Of a stretch of DNA of 64,000 nucleotides, positions 8,848 through 18,267 are shown one piece after another. A program made the position numbers and the translations under genes. Under the pieces are notes generated by a model. The model was not told where the DNA came from. It did no database searches and saw only the letters and a program-made list of their open reading frames with translations. The DNA comes from Limnohabitans sp. 63ED37-2. GTDB lineage: Bacteria; Pseudomonadota; Gammaproteobacteria; Burkholderiales; Burkholderiaceae_C. Location of the stretch: positions 491,501-555,500 of the forward strand of contig NZ_CP011774.1 in NCBI RefSeq assembly GCF_001412535.1, in the 5' to 3' direction. Position 1 is the stretch's first letter, and the number at the start of each line of letters is the position of its first letter.

Positions 8848-9804
8848 ATGCGTTCAATGAATATCAAAGACTTGGATCTGAACCTCTTGCGTTTGTTTGA
8901 CGCGGTGTGGCGCACGCGCAGCGTGAGCTTGGCCGCTCAGCAACTGGGCATGTCGCAGCCAGCGGCCAGCCAGGGCCTGGCGCGTCTGCGGGCGGTGCTG
9001 GGCGATGCCTTGTTCGAGCGCAGCGGCGCGGGCGTGCGGCCCACGCCGCGTGCCGACCGGCTGGCGCAGGCGGTGCAATTGGCGCTGGGCACGATCGAAG
9101 ATGCGCTCAACGTTTCGCAGGTGTTTGACCCGCAGCGCTCTGCCCGTGTGCTGCGTGTGCACCTGAGTGACATTGGCGAGGCGCGTTTTTTGCCCGAGCT
9201 GGTGCTGGCGCTGCAGCACCACGCACCGGGCATGCGGCTCGAAGCCCTGCCGATGCCCCACGACAAAATAGCCCCCGCGCTGGACAACGGCCAGCTGGAC
9301 TTGGCGATTGGTTTTTTGCCTGAGGTGAGCGACACCTTGCAAGAGCCCTTGCTGAGCGACCGCTATGTGGTGCTGATGCGCCAAGGCCACCCGGTGGCCC
9401 AGCGCTGGGCGCAACGCCAAAAAGCACGGACAGCACCCGACGGCGCACAGGCTTTGCTGGCCGAGCTGGAATTCGCCGCCGTGCGCACCCACTCGGACAC
9501 GCTGCGCATTTTGGACTTGATGCATTGGCAACACCGCTTGCGCTTGACGGTGAGCCACTTTTTGTCGCTGCCCGGCATTGTGCGCAGCAGCGATTTGGCG
9601 GTCTTGATGCCACGCAACTTTGCGCAAGGCTTTGCCGAGGCGGGCGCACTGGCCCTGATCGAGCCCGATTTGCCCCTGCGTGACTTCACTGTGTCCATGC
9701 ACTGGAGCGCCCGCTTCGACAAAGACCCCTGCTTGCTGTGGTTGCGGGGCACCGTGTCCGGACTGTTCGGCACCATCCCCAACACCCTGGAGCTCAAGCC
9801 ATGA
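8848..9804 (+). CDS. LysR family transcriptional regulator
   Basis: LysR-type regulator of about 318 residues, divergent from iorA. The N-terminal winged helix reads LDLNLLRLFDAVWRTRSVSLAAQQLGMSQPAASQGLARLR, with the usual recognition helix around SQPAAS, and a periplasmic-binding-like effector domain follows. The start is uncertain: ATG at 8848 or 8857, neither with a strong ribosome binding site. Its stop codon overlaps the ATG of the next gene by four bases. The position suggests control of iorAB, with an aromatic keto acid as possible effector; this is inferred from the divergent layout. Confidence 0.88.
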   Translation: MRSMNIKDLDLNLLRLFDAVWRTRSVSLAAQQLGMSQPAASQGLARLRAVLGDALFERSGAGVRPTPRADRLAQAVQLALGTIEDALNVSQVFDPQRSARVLRVHLSDIGEARFLPELVLALQHHAPGMRLEALPMPHDKIAPALDNGQLDLAIGFLPEVSDTLQEPLLSDRYVVLMRQGHPVAQRWAQRQKARTAPDGAQALLAELEFAAVRTHSDTLRILDLMHWQHRLRLTVSHFLSLPGIVRSSDLAVLMPRNFAQGFAEAGALALIEPDLPLRDFTVSMHWSARFDKDPCLLWLRGTVSGLFGTIPNTLELKP

Positions 9805-10136
9805 GCATTTTCAGACCCTACTTGAGCGCCATCGAGGCGCCCAGCCTGGCCGAGGTGCAGGCACTGCCCGGCCTCACGCTCTTAGAATTTGGCACCGAAT
9901 GGTGCGGCCACTGCCGTGCCGCGCAGCCCTTGATCTCACAAGCTTTGGCCTCGCACACCGACACAGAGATGCCTTTTCAGCACCTCAAAATCGAAGACGG
10001 CCCGGGCCGTGCGCTGGGACGCCATTACCGCGTTAAGCTTTGGCCCACGCTGGTGGTTTTGCGCGATGGACAGGAGGTGGGGCGGCTGGTGCGGCCTGCA
10101 ACCGCGCAGGATGTACTGGCAGCCTTGTCCGTCTGA
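9801..10136 (+). CDS. thioredoxin-family protein
   Basis: A 111-residue thioredoxin-fold protein with the redox motif WCGHC at about residues 34-38 (EFGTEWCGHCRAAQP) and a cis-proline region KLWPTLVVLRDG. There is no signal peptide, so it is cytoplasmic. The ATG at 9801 overlaps the stop of the LysR gene (ATGA), which indicates translational coupling. It is not a classical TrxA because the motif is CGHC instead of CGPC; CGHC is more oxidising and resembles protein disulfide isomerase. Its substrate is unknown. Confidence 0.85.
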   Translation: MSIFRPYLSAIEAPSLAEVQALPGLTLLEFGTEWCGHCRAAQPLISQALASHTDTEMPFQHLKIEDGPGRALGRHYRVKLWPTLVVLRDGQEVGRLVRPATAQDVLAALSV

Positions 10137-10151
10137 TTTTGCTTGGGCGGC

Positions 10152-10388
10152 TTATCCGGCCAGCAATGCCCCCGCATCTTCGTACCAATACATCAACGCA
10201 TCGTCGTAGCTTTCCCACACACAACCATTGCAACCGCGCCCGCAGCACGAGGTCGGTTCCGGAGGGGGCTCTCTGAAATCGTGGCCCGCCGCTTGCAAGC
10301 GTTCCCGAAATTGCGCAATGCCCCGGCGGACAGACGCGCGTTGGGAGGCGTAGGGGTCGATGATGGGGTACTCGTTGTCGGCGCTCAT
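10152..10388 (-). CDS. oxidoreductase-like (OXLD1-type) small protein
   Basis: Small protein of 78 residues ending with the characteristic signature PPEPTSCCGRGCNGCVWESY near residues 41-60, rich in cysteine. This matches the oxidoreductase-like domain family (PF09791), known from eukaryotic OXLD1 and many proteobacteria, whose biochemical function is not established. It has no signal peptide and is probably cytoplasmic. It is convergent with the thioredoxin-like gene, 15 bases apart. The four clustered cysteines could bind metal or take part in redox chemistry, but that is a guess. Confidence 0.8.
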   Translation of the reverse strand: MSADNEYPIIDPYASQRASVRRGIAQFRERLQAAGHDFREPPPEPTSCCGRGCNGCVWESYDDALMYWYEDAGALLAG

Positions 10389-10440
10389 GCCGTATTGTCT
10401 GACAAGGCGAGCCCACTTTTGTTGGGGTGAAGTCGCTGAA

Positions 10441-11766
10441 TTAGGGGGTGAGCTTCAAGCTCTGGCCTTGGATGACGGTGTGCGCGATCAAGCGCTCATC
10501 GCCCAACACGATCATGGCGAACAGCCATTCGGCCAGGGTCTCGGTTTGTGCGGTGCGGCGAGCCAGCAGCGGCGTGGCTTTGGGGTTGAGCACCACAAAG
10601 TCGGCTTCGCAGCCGGGCAGCAGGTTGCCCACTTTTCCGCTCAGATCCAACGCGGCGGCAGCCCCCGCTGTGTGTTGCCACCACAGGTGTTCGGGTGCCA
10701 GGCTGATGCCCGGACGACCCACACTTTGCCGAGCGACCGTGTAGGCCGCGTGCATGGTTTGAAAGGGGCTGAAGCTGGTGCCGCCACCCACATCGCTGGC
10801 CAGGCCATAGCGCAAACCGGCCGCGTCGGAAGCGAGGTAGTCGAAGAAACCACTGCCCAGAAACAGGTTGCTGGTGGGGCTGACGGCGGCGGTCGCGCCG
10901 ACCTCGGCCATGCGGCGCCGGTCGGCCTCGTCCAGGTAAATGCAATGCGCGTACACAGAGCGTTGGCGCAAAAGGCCTGCGCGGTCGTACACGTCCAGAT
11001 AGCTGCGCGCCTCGGGGAACAGTTCGGTCACCCAGCGGATCTCGTCCAAGTTCTCGGCTACATGTGATTGGATCCACACATCGGGAAACTGCTGCGCTAT
11101 CTCGCCTGCGCCATGCAGCTGCTCGCGGGTGCTGGTGGGTGCAAAGCGGGGCGTGATGGCGTAGCCCAAGCGGTCCACGCCGTGCCAGCGGCGGATCAGG
11201 TCTTCGGTCTGGCGCAGGCTCAAAGCCGTGTCGGTGTCGCGCAGGCCGTCCGGGCTGTGGCGGTCTTGCAGCACCTTGCCGGTGATCATGCGCAGATGGC
11301 GTTGTTGCGCCTCGGCCATGAAGGCATCGACCGACTCGGGGTGCGCTGTGGCAAAGCACAGCGCGGTGGTCACGCCATGGCACATCAGTTCATCCAGAAA
11401 GAAGCTGGTCACTTCGTGCGCGTAGGCCGGGTCAGAAAACTGCTTTTCGTGTGGAAAGGTGTAGTGCTCCAGCCAAGGCAGCAGTCCGTCGGCGGGCGAT
11501 CCGATCACATCGGTTTGTGGGTAGTGGATGTGCAAATCGACAAAGCCTGGCGCGATGCACAGGCCGGGCCAGTGGGTCACGGGCAGGTCGGCGTAATGCG
11601 AGGCCAGTTCGCGGTAGGGGCCGATGGCCTGAATGCGCACGATACCGTCGGCTTCAAGTGCGGTCACCAGCAGGCCGTCACTTTCGTGGCGGGCTTGTGG
11701 CTGGCTCGGGTCGGGAAACCAGAGCAGCCCAGAACGCCAGCCTTGAAAATTGGAATGGGAAGTCAT
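10441..11766 (-). CDS. guaD: guanine deaminase
   Basis: Zn-dependent amidohydrolase converting guanine to xanthine and ammonia, 441 residues, the usual length. The metal-binding strand reads GFVDLHIHYPQTDVIGSPADGLLPWLEHYTFPHE, a signature of GuaD as opposed to other amidohydrolases. Further motifs are the histidine in SHVAENLDEI, the YAHCIYL region and ASDVGGGTSFS, which holds the catalytic aspartate. It lies downstream of the xanthine dehydrogenase genes on the same strand. Its product xanthine is the substrate of that enzyme, so the placement is metabolically coherent. Confidence 0.95.
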   Translation of the reverse strand: MTSHSNFQGWRSGLLWFPDPSQPQARHESDGLLVTALEADGIVRIQAIGPYRELASHYADLPVTHWPGLCIAPGFVDLHIHYPQTDVIGSPADGLLPWLEHYTFPHEKQFSDPAYAHEVTSFFLDELMCHGVTTALCFATAHPESVDAFMAEAQQRHLRMITGKVLQDRHSPDGLRDTDTALSLRQTEDLIRRWHGVDRLGYAITPRFAPTSTREQLHGAGEIAQQFPDVWIQSHVAENLDEIRWVTELFPEARSYLDVYDRAGLLRQRSVYAHCIYLDEADRRRMAEVGATAAVSPTSNLFLGSGFFDYLASDAAGLRYGLASDVGGGTSFSPFQTMHAAYTVARQSVGRPGISLAPEHLWWQHTAGAAAALDLSGKVGNLLPGCEADFVVLNPKATPLLARRTAQTETLAEWLFAMIVLGDERLIAHTVIQGQSLKLTP

Positions 11767-11814
11767 CGGTAGAAGAAGCTGGGGTCAGTGTGTCGCAAGC
11801 TGGATAGGCGGAAA

Positions 11815-11839
11815 TTAATTGGGATCTGACCCCAATTAA
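11815..11839. repeat. REP-like palindrome between xdhB and guaD
   Basis: TTAATTGGG (11815-11823) and CCCAATTAA (11831-11839) form a perfect 9-bp inverted repeat around ATCTGAC. A partial related string GGGGTCAG occurs about 35 bases earlier. The core of the form GGGNTCTGACCCC resembles repetitive extragenic palindromes linked to RAYT transposases in proteobacteria. Only this copy was noticed in the window, so the repeat nature is inferred. Confidence 0.45.
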
Positions 11840-11856
11840 CCAATTAACTGTCGCCA

Positions 11857-14145
11857 TCATGGGGCAAGGATAGCGTTCAACACGCGCTCGGGTGTGGCAG
11901 GGGTGTCGAGGTGGATGGGCGTGCGGCCCGGGCGGGTGGCGGCGATGGCGTCGCGCAGGGCTTCGAAGACGCTGATGGCGAGCATGAAGGGCGGCTCGCC
12001 CACGGCTTTGCTGCCGCCCACGTTGTCCTCAACATTGGCCTCGTGCCAGAGCTCGATGTTCAGCTGCGCGGGCATGTCGGCGGCGGTGGGGATTTTGTAG
12101 GTGCTCGCACCCTTGGTGAGCAGCTCGCCCTTGGCGTTCCACACCAGCTCTTCGGTGGTGAGCCAGCCCAGGCCTTGCGCGAAGCCGCCTTCGATCTGGC
12201 CGATGTCGATCTCGGGGTGCAGCGAATGGCCCACGTCGTGCAGGATGTCGGTGCGCAGCACACGGTATTCGCCCGTCAAGGTGTCGATGGCCACTTCGCT
12301 GCAGGCCGCGCCGTAGGCGAAGTAATAAAAGGGTCGGCCGGTCAGGGTGCTGCGGTCGTAGTGGATTTTGGGCGTGGCGTAAAAACCGTCGCTCCACAGC
12401 TGCACGCGCTGGCCATAGGCGTGTTGCACGGCCTCGGTGAAGCTGCGCTGGCGCAGGGGCGTGATGACCTGACCGTTTTCAAAACGCACGGCATCAGCGT
12501 TGCAAGCATCGGCCTTGGCGATGCAGTCGGCGATGTTCTGACGCACCTGCAGCGCGGCGTTTTCGGCGGCGCGGCCGTTGAGGTCGGTGCCGCTGGAGGC
12601 CGCTGTGGCGCTGGCGTTGGCCACCTGGTCGGTGTCGCTGGCGCTGGCCTGCACTTGGGCGGCGGGCAAGCCCAGCACACGGGCCACCAAGCCACACACC
12701 TTGGTGTGCAGGCCCTGGCCCATTTCGGTGCCGCCGTGGTTCACGCGCACGCTGCCGTCGGTGTAGACCGAAACCACCGCCCCGGCTTGGTTGAACTGCG
12801 TGGCGGTGAAACTGATGCCGAACTTGACTGGCGTGAGCGCCAGGCCTTTTTTGATGACCGTGTTCTCGGCGTTCCAGTCGCTGATGGCGCGGCGGCGGGC
12901 GCGGTAGTCGCACTGCTCGGCCAGCTGTGTCATCAGCGGGTGCAGGATGTTGTCTTCGACCTTCATGCCGTAGGGCGTGGTGTCTCGTTCCCCCACACCG
13001 TACAGGTTGGCCAGGCGAACATCGAGCGCGTCGAGCCCCAAGTTTCGGGCGATGTCGCCCATCACGGTTTCGATCAGCAGAACGCCCTGCGGCCCGCCAA
13101 AACCGCGAAACGCGGTGTGGCTTTGGGTGTGGGTTTTGCAGCGGTGCGAAGTGATGTGCAGGTCGCTCAAAAAGTAAGCGTTGTCGGTGTGGAAGATCGC
13201 GCGGTCGGCCACCGGACCGCTCAGGTCGGCGCTGTGGCCGCAATGCACCAGTTGCACCGAGTCGAGCCCCAACACACGGCCCCTCGCATCAAAGCCCACT
13301 TGCCAGTCGTGGCTGAACGGATGGCGTTTGCCGGTGATCAGGATGTCGTCGCCCCGGTCCAGTCGCATCTTGACCGGCCGACCGAATTGGTGCGCGGCCA
13401 GCGCGGTCCAGACGGCCAAATGCCCGGCTTGCGTCTCTTTGCCGCCAAAGCCGCCGCCCATGCGCCGGCACACCACGCGCACCTGCGACAGCGGGATGTG
13501 CAGCGCGTGCGCCACCCAGTGCTGCACCTCGCCCGGGTGTTGTGTGCCGCTGTGGATCAGCCAGTGGCCGTTGTCTTGTGGAATCGCATACGCGATTTGG
13601 CTTTCCAAATAAAAGTGTTCTTGCCCGCCGATTTCCAAAGTGCCTTGCAGGCGGTGCGGCGCTTGGGCCAAGGCTTGCGCTGCATCGCCGCGCTGCACCG
13701 TGACCTGGGGCAACACAAAGCTGCCCGCTTGCATCGCCTCGCGGGCGTGCAGCAGAGGCGGTTGTTGGGTGGTTTGCAACCGCAGGTGGCGAGCCGCTTG
13801 GCGCGCTTGGGTGTGGCTTTCCCCCACCACCAAGCCCATGACCTGGCCCACGTGCATGAGTTGTGGGCCGGCAAAAATGGGCTCGTCGTGCACAAAGGTG
13901 GCCAGCAGCGGGTCGCCGGGGATGTCTTGTGCGGTGACCGTACCCACCACGCCGGGCGCGGCCAGCACCGCCTCCAGGTCCATGCCGATCAGTTGCGCGT
14001 TGGCCAAGGGGCTCATCAGCGGCGCGGCGTGCAGCGTGCCCTCGACCAGCGGCAGGTCGTCGATGTAGCTGGCGCGGCCTTGCACCTGCGCGGTGGCGCT
14101 TTCGTGGAAGCGGTGGGTGCTGGCCGTTGGGGCATTCGTCTTCAT
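11857..14145 (-). CDS. xdhB: xanthine dehydrogenase molybdopterin-binding subunit
   Basis: Large molybdenum-cofactor subunit of xanthine dehydrogenase, 762 residues. It oxidises hypoxanthine to xanthine and xanthine to urate. Conserved cofactor segments are RMGGGFGGKETQAG, the arginine loop TAFRGFGGPQG, GGTEMGQGLHTK, and the C-terminal GGSKAVGEPPF, whose glutamate is the catalytic base in the family. Its ATG overlaps the stop of xdhA by four bases. The XdhC chaperone that normally inserts the sulfurated cofactor is not encoded after it, where it is often found. Confidence 0.95.
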   Translation of the reverse strand: MKTNAPTASTHRFHESATAQVQGRASYIDDLPLVEGTLHAAPLMSPLANAQLIGMDLEAVLAAPGVVGTVTAQDIPGDPLLATFVHDEPIFAGPQLMHVGQVMGLVVGESHTQARQAARHLRLQTTQQPPLLHAREAMQAGSFVLPQVTVQRGDAAQALAQAPHRLQGTLEIGGQEHFYLESQIAYAIPQDNGHWLIHSGTQHPGEVQHWVAHALHIPLSQVRVVCRRMGGGFGGKETQAGHLAVWTALAAHQFGRPVKMRLDRGDDILITGKRHPFSHDWQVGFDARGRVLGLDSVQLVHCGHSADLSGPVADRAIFHTDNAYFLSDLHITSHRCKTHTQSHTAFRGFGGPQGVLLIETVMGDIARNLGLDALDVRLANLYGVGERDTTPYGMKVEDNILHPLMTQLAEQCDYRARRRAISDWNAENTVIKKGLALTPVKFGISFTATQFNQAGAVVSVYTDGSVRVNHGGTEMGQGLHTKVCGLVARVLGLPAAQVQASASDTDQVANASATAASSGTDLNGRAAENAALQVRQNIADCIAKADACNADAVRFENGQVITPLRQRSFTEAVQHAYGQRVQLWSDGFYATPKIHYDRSTLTGRPFYYFAYGAACSEVAIDTLTGEYRVLRTDILHDVGHSLHPEIDIGQIEGGFAQGLGWLTTEELVWNAKGELLTKGASTYKIPTAADMPAQLNIELWHEANVEDNVGGSKAVGEPPFMLAISVFEALRDAIAATRPGRTPIHLDTPATPERVLNAILAP

Positions 14146-15638
14146 GCGAGGTCCTCCAAACGAACCGTGCCTTGCCCGTTGCTCTCCAACCAGGCGCGGC
14201 GCAACAGTTGGCCCAAGAGGGTTCGGCGGTAATCCGCGCTGGCGCGCAAATCGCTGAGCGGTGAAAACTCATCTGCCATGGCGGTCTGTGCGGCGTGCAA
14301 CGTGGCTTCGTTCCAAGGTTGGCCGATCAGCGCGGCCTCGGTCTTCACGGCACGCGCTGGCGTGGCGGCCACACCGCCTGCGCCGATGCGTGCTGCGGTG
14401 ATGTGATCATCTTGCACATGCAGCTGCACCGCCAGGCACACGGCCGAGATGTCGTCTTCTTGCCGCTTGGACACCTTGTACGCACCCAGCCATTCGCCGG
14501 GCTCAGGGCGGGGCACCACCACCCAGGCCAGCACCTCGTCGGCAGCCAGCAGGCTTTGGCGGTAGCCGGTGTAAAACTGGTCGAGCGGCACATGGCGGTG
14601 CACGGTGCGGCCTTTTCGGTGGGCCATCAGCACCACCTGTGCGCCCAGTGCGATCAAGAGCGGCATGCTGTCGCCAATCGGAGAGCCGTTGGCCACATTG
14701 CCGCCCAGCGTGCCCGACTGGCGCACCGGCCAGCCCGCAAAGCGTTCGCCAAAGGGCGCAATCACCGGGCGGTCAGCGGCCAGCGCTTCAAAAGCATCTT
14801 GCAAATTCACGGCTGCGCCAATGGCGATGTGCTGAGGGTAATGTTCCACCCGGCGCAGCTCGGCCACGCGGGTCAGGTCAATGATCTGCGGCATGCGGCG
14901 CAGGCCCTGGGTGATCCACAGCCCAGCATCGGTGGCCCCGGCGATCAGCTGCGCTTGCGGGTGCTGGGCACGGGCTTGCAGCAAAGCACTCAGGTTGCTA
15001 GGTCGCAGGTAATTGCCATCGGTCATTTCGGTGGTCGCCATTTTTTGCAGCGCCGCCACGATGGGTCGTTCATCCACGGTCTGCGAGGGCTCGGCGTTCA
15101 AGCTGCACGCCGCCTGCACGATGGGCCGGTAGCCGGTGCAGCGGCACAGATTGCCCGACAAGGCCTCGTGGGCCGTGTGACTGTCCACGGTCTGACCTTT
15201 TGCCACCGTGCGCTGGTAGAGCGCAAACAAGCTCATCACAAAGCCGGGTGTGCAAAAGCCGCATTGAGAGCCGTGGCACGCCACCATGGCTTGCTGCACC
15301 GGGTGCAGCGTGCCGTCAGGCCGGGCCAAGTCGGCAGCGGTCCACAGCGCCAGGCCGTCGATGGACTGGGCCGGTTTGATGCAGCTGTTGACGGCGCGGT
15401 ATTGCAAACGCCCGTTCACCGCTTCGGCCACCACCACGGTGCAGGCCCCGCAGTCGCCTGCGGCACAGCCCTCTTTGGTCGCGGTCAGGCGCAGGTCCTC
15501 GCGCAGCAGGTCGAGCAGGGTGCGGTCTGGTGGTACATTGCCCAGATTCATCATTTCACCGCGATGCCAGAACCGCAATGGACTGGTCTGCTGCGGCACA
15601 GATTTCAGAGGGGAGACGAGCGTTTTTGACATGGCCAA
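14142..15638 (-). CDS. xdhA: xanthine dehydrogenase small subunit (2Fe-2S and FAD)
   Basis: Iron-sulfur/FAD subunit, 498 residues. The plant-type 2Fe-2S domain has C58, C63, C66 and C86 (EGCAAGDCGACTV and VNSCIKP). The second 2Fe-2S domain has GSQCGFCTPGF and NLCRCTGYRPI. The FAD domain follows, with a segment around LIAGATDAGLWITQG and GGNVANGSPIGD. It passes electrons from the Mo site in XdhB to NAD. The start is a TTG at 15638 or the ATG two codons later, and no clear ribosome binding site separates them. It is first in the xdhA-xdhB-guaD direction and divergent from a LysR gene. Confidence 0.95.
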   Translation of the reverse strand: MAMSKTLVSPLKSVPQQTSPLRFWHRGEMMNLGNVPPDRTLLDLLREDLRLTATKEGCAAGDCGACTVVVAEAVNGRLQYRAVNSCIKPAQSIDGLALWTAADLARPDGTLHPVQQAMVACHGSQCGFCTPGFVMSLFALYQRTVAKGQTVDSHTAHEALSGNLCRCTGYRPIVQAACSLNAEPSQTVDERPIVAALQKMATTEMTDGNYLRPSNLSALLQARAQHPQAQLIAGATDAGLWITQGLRRMPQIIDLTRVAELRRVEHYPQHIAIGAAVNLQDAFEALAADRPVIAPFGERFAGWPVRQSGTLGGNVANGSPIGDSMPLLIALGAQVVLMAHRKGRTVHRHVPLDQFYTGYRQSLLAADEVLAWVVVPRPEPGEWLGAYKVSKRQEDDISAVCLAVQLHVQDDHITAARIGAGGVAATPARAVKTEAALIGQPWNEATLHAAQTAMADEFSPLSDLRASADYRRTLLGQLLRRAWLESNGQGTVRLEDLA

Positions 15639-15679
15639 TGTGTCTTTGAAGATCGAATGATCCTAGGGCAAACCCGATG

Positions 15680-15695
15680 TTCACCCATGTGTGAA
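15680..15695. promoter_or_regulatory. LysR-type operator candidate between xdhA and LysR gene
   Basis: TTCAC, six bases, GTGAA is a 16-bp inverted repeat with the T-N11-A spacing of LysR binding sites. It lies in the short divergent region between xdhA and the LysR regulator. Confidence 0.5.
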
Positions 15696-15723
15696 TCGCC
15701 ATAACGCTTATCTGAAAACGGAC

Positions 15724-16674
15724 ATGAAGCAGCCGCATCTTTTCGACAAGATCGACCTTCAACTCATTCGTACCCTTCACACCTTGCTCATCGAACGCAG
15801 TGTCTCCAAAACCGCCATGCGCCTGGGCCAGCAGCAGCCGGCTGTGTCTGTGGCGCTCAAGCGTCTGCGCGAGCTGACCGGCGACCCGATCCTGGTGCGT
15901 TCAGGCACCGGCATGGTGCCCACCGATGTGGGCTTGCGCATGCTCGGGCCGGTCACGCAGATTCTGCAATCGGCCGAAAATCTGTTTTCGCCTGCTCGGG
16001 CGTTTGATCCGGCCCACGCGCAAGAGACATTTCGCATTGCCGCCAGCGACACGCTGGACCCTTTGTTTTTGCCCTCGGTCATGGCGCGCATCAAGTCGCT
16101 GGCACCGGGCTGCCGGGTCGAGGTGCATGCCTTGTCGGCCCAGGCGCAATACGCGCACGACTTGGGCCAAGGCCTGATCGATGTGGTGATTGGCAATTGG
16201 GCCCAACCCAGCGAGGAGCTGCACCGCGCCCAGTTGTTTGAAGACGACATCATGTGCCTCGTCAGCAGCAAACACCCGGCGGTGCGCCGGGGCTGGACGC
16301 AAGATGACTGGTTGGCCTGCGAGCACATTGCGCCCATGCCCGCTTACCCCGGTTGGCGCGGCGTGATCGATGAGCACCTGGACAGCATGGGGCTGGAGCG
16401 CCTCATTGCCGCACGCTGCGCCCACTTTGGCCTGATGCCGCGCATGGTGGCATCGAGTTTGCTTGTGCTGACCACGGGGCGACACTACTGCCAGCGCTTT
16501 CTGGAGGGGGACGTACCTTCGGGACTGGCCTTGCTGCCCTGCCCGGTGCCTTTTCCCAAGATGGTCTATTACCAGCTTTGGCACGAACGCAGCCACAACG
16601 CCGAGGCGGCCCGGTGGCTGCGAGAACAGGTGAAAATCAGTGCTTTGCAGTTGTCGCCCCCGACAGCTGCCTGA
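15724..16674 (+). CDS. LysR family transcriptional regulator (probable xdh regulator)
   Basis: LysR-type regulator, 316 residues from ATG 15724 (an upstream GTG at 15691 overlaps the operator and is less likely). The N-terminal winged helix has LQLIRTLHTLLIERSVSKTAMRLGQQQPAVSVALKRLREL, then a type-2 periplasmic-binding effector domain. It is divergent from xdhA and 40 bases upstream of the ABC importer, so it can control both purine oxidation and purine uptake. The effector could be a purine such as xanthine or urate; this rests on context alone. Confidence 0.88.
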   Translation: MKQPHLFDKIDLQLIRTLHTLLIERSVSKTAMRLGQQQPAVSVALKRLRELTGDPILVRSGTGMVPTDVGLRMLGPVTQILQSAENLFSPARAFDPAHAQETFRIAASDTLDPLFLPSVMARIKSLAPGCRVEVHALSAQAQYAHDLGQGLIDVVIGNWAQPSEELHRAQLFEDDIMCLVSSKHPAVRRGWTQDDWLACEHIAPMPAYPGWRGVIDEHLDSMGLERLIAARCAHFGLMPRMVASSLLVLTTGRHYCQRFLEGDVPSGLALLPCPVPFPKMVYYQLWHERSHNAEAARWLREQVKISALQLSPPTAA

Positions 16675-16713
16675 ACCTTCCTGACGACAAAACCAAAAAG
16701 AACACCCACAGAC

Positions 16714-18267
16714 ATGACCACACCCCTTTTGTCTTTGCAAGGCATCACCAAGCGCTACCCGGGCGTGGTGGCCAACCAGGACGTGTCACTGACCGTGATG
16801 CCCGGCCAGGCCCATGCCGTGCTGGGCGAAAACGGCGCGGGCAAGTCCACCCTGATGAAAATCATTTACGGCTCGGTCAAACCCGACGAAGGCCAGGTGG
16901 TGTTCAACGGCCAGCCGGTCAACATCCGCAACCCACAAGAAGCCCGCAAGCTGGGCATCAGCATGGTGTTCCAGCACTTCAGCCTGTTTGACACGCTGAC
17001 CGTGGCCGAAAACGTGTGGCTGGGTCTGGACAAGTCACTCAGCCTGGCCGAAGTGACCGATCGCATTGTGGCCAAGGCCAGCGAATACGGCTTGGACCTG
17101 GAGCCCGAGCGCCCGGTGCACACCCTGAGCGTGGGCGAGATGCAGCGGGTGGAGATCATTCGAGCGCTCTTGACCGAGCCCAAGCTCTTGATTTTGGACG
17201 AGCCGACTTCGGTGCTGACGCCGCAGGCGGTCGAAAAATTGTTTGTGGTGCTGCACAAATTGGTCAGCCAGGGCGTGAGCATTTTGTACATCTCGCACAA
17301 GCTGCACGAGATTCGGGCGCTGTGCAGCGCCTGCACGGTGTTGCGTGGCGGCAAGGTCACGGGCGTGTGTGACCCGCGTGAAGAATCCAACGCCTCACTC
17401 AGCCGCTTGATGATTGGTGCCGAGCCCCCGGCTTTGCAGCATGTGGCGCGTGCGCCGGGCGAGGTGGTGCTGTCGGTGCAGGGCTTGAGCCTCACGCGGC
17501 AAGACCCGTTTGGCGTGGACCTGGAGGGCATCAGCCTGCAGGTGCGGGCGGGCGAAGTGGTGGGCCTGGCGGGGGTGTCAGGCAATGGCCAAAAGGAATT
17601 GATGTGGGCACTGTCGGGTGAGGACACCCGTGCAGGCGTGCAGTGTGGTGAGGCCAGCGTGAGTTTGTCCGGCCAAGCGGTGGCGGCTTTGGGGCCAGTG
17701 CCGCGCAGGCAAATGGGCCTGCACTTTGTGCCCGAAGAGCGCTTGGGCCGGGGCGCTGTGCCTTCCCTGAGTCTGTCGCAAAACCTTTTGCTCACGCGCA
17801 GCGAGGCCGTGGGCACGGGCGGTTGGGTGCGCATGGGGGCACTGGCCGATCAGGCCCGCAGCATCATTGACCGTTTCAAGGTCAAGGCCTCCGGGCCGGA
17901 TGCCGCCGCGCAGTCGCTGTCGGGCGGCAATCTGCAAAAGTTCATTGTGGGGCGCGAAATCAGCGCGGCTCCCAAGTTGCTCATCGTCTCGCAACCCACT
18001 TGGGGCGTGGACGTGGGCGCGGCGGCGCAGATTCGCGCCGAGATTTTGGCGCTGCGCGACGCAGGTTGTGCGGTGCTGGTGGTGAGTGAGGAGTTGGAAG
18101 AATTGTTCGAGTTGTCGGACCGATTGCATGTGATCGCCAAGGGCCGCCTGTCGCCGTCGGTGGCGCGGACCGAAGCCACGGTGGAGCGCATTGGCGAGTG
18201 GATGAGCGGCTTGTGGCCTGAGGCCAAGAACGACAAGGCACAGGAGGCGCAACATGCTGCGGCTTGA
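16714..18267 (+). CDS. BMP-type nucleoside/purine ABC importer, ATP-binding protein
   Basis: Double-domain ABC ATPase of 517 residues, the type found with BMP-family binding proteins (NupA/YufO-like). The first domain has Walker A GENGAGKS (residues 38-45), signature LSVGEMQRVEI and Walker B LLILDEPTS. The second has a degenerate Walker A (GVSGNGQKEL), signature LSGGNLQKFIVGRE and a Walker B-like IVSQPTWGVDVG in which the catalytic DE is replaced, as is usual for the family. It overlaps the first permease by 14 bases. Neighbouring xanthine dehydrogenase and purine deaminases suggest purine base or nucleoside import. Confidence 0.92.
   Translation: MTTPLLSLQGITKRYPGVVANQDVSLTVMPGQAHAVLGENGAGKSTLMKIIYGSVKPDEGQVVFNGQPVNIRNPQEARKLGISMVFQHFSLFDTLTVAENVWLGLDKSLSLAEVTDRIVAKASEYGLDLEPERPVHTLSVGEMQRVEIIRALLTEPKLLILDEPTSVLTPQAVEKLFVVLHKLVSQGVSILYISHKLHEIRALCSACTVLRGGKVTGVCDPREESNASLSRLMIGAEPPALQHVARAPGEVVLSVQGLSLTRQDPFGVDLEGISLQVRAGEVVGLAGVSGNGQKELMWALSGEDTRAGVQCGEASVSLSGQAVAALGPVPRRQMGLHFVPEERLGRGAVPSLSLSQNLLLTRSEAVGTGGWVRMGALADQARSIIDRFKVKASGPDAAAQSLSGGNLQKFIVGREISAAPKLLIVSQPTWGVDVGAAAQIRAEILALRDAGCAVLVVSEELEELFELSDRLHVIAKGRLSPSVARTEATVERIGEWMSGLWPEAKNDKAQEAQHAAA

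Noticed and set aside
11911..14232. 773-codon plus-strand frame opposite xdhB
   Set aside because: Antisense shadow of xdhB; no recognisable domain and low-complexity composition.
14295..15629. 444-codon plus-strand frame opposite xdhA
   Set aside because: Antisense shadow of xdhA.
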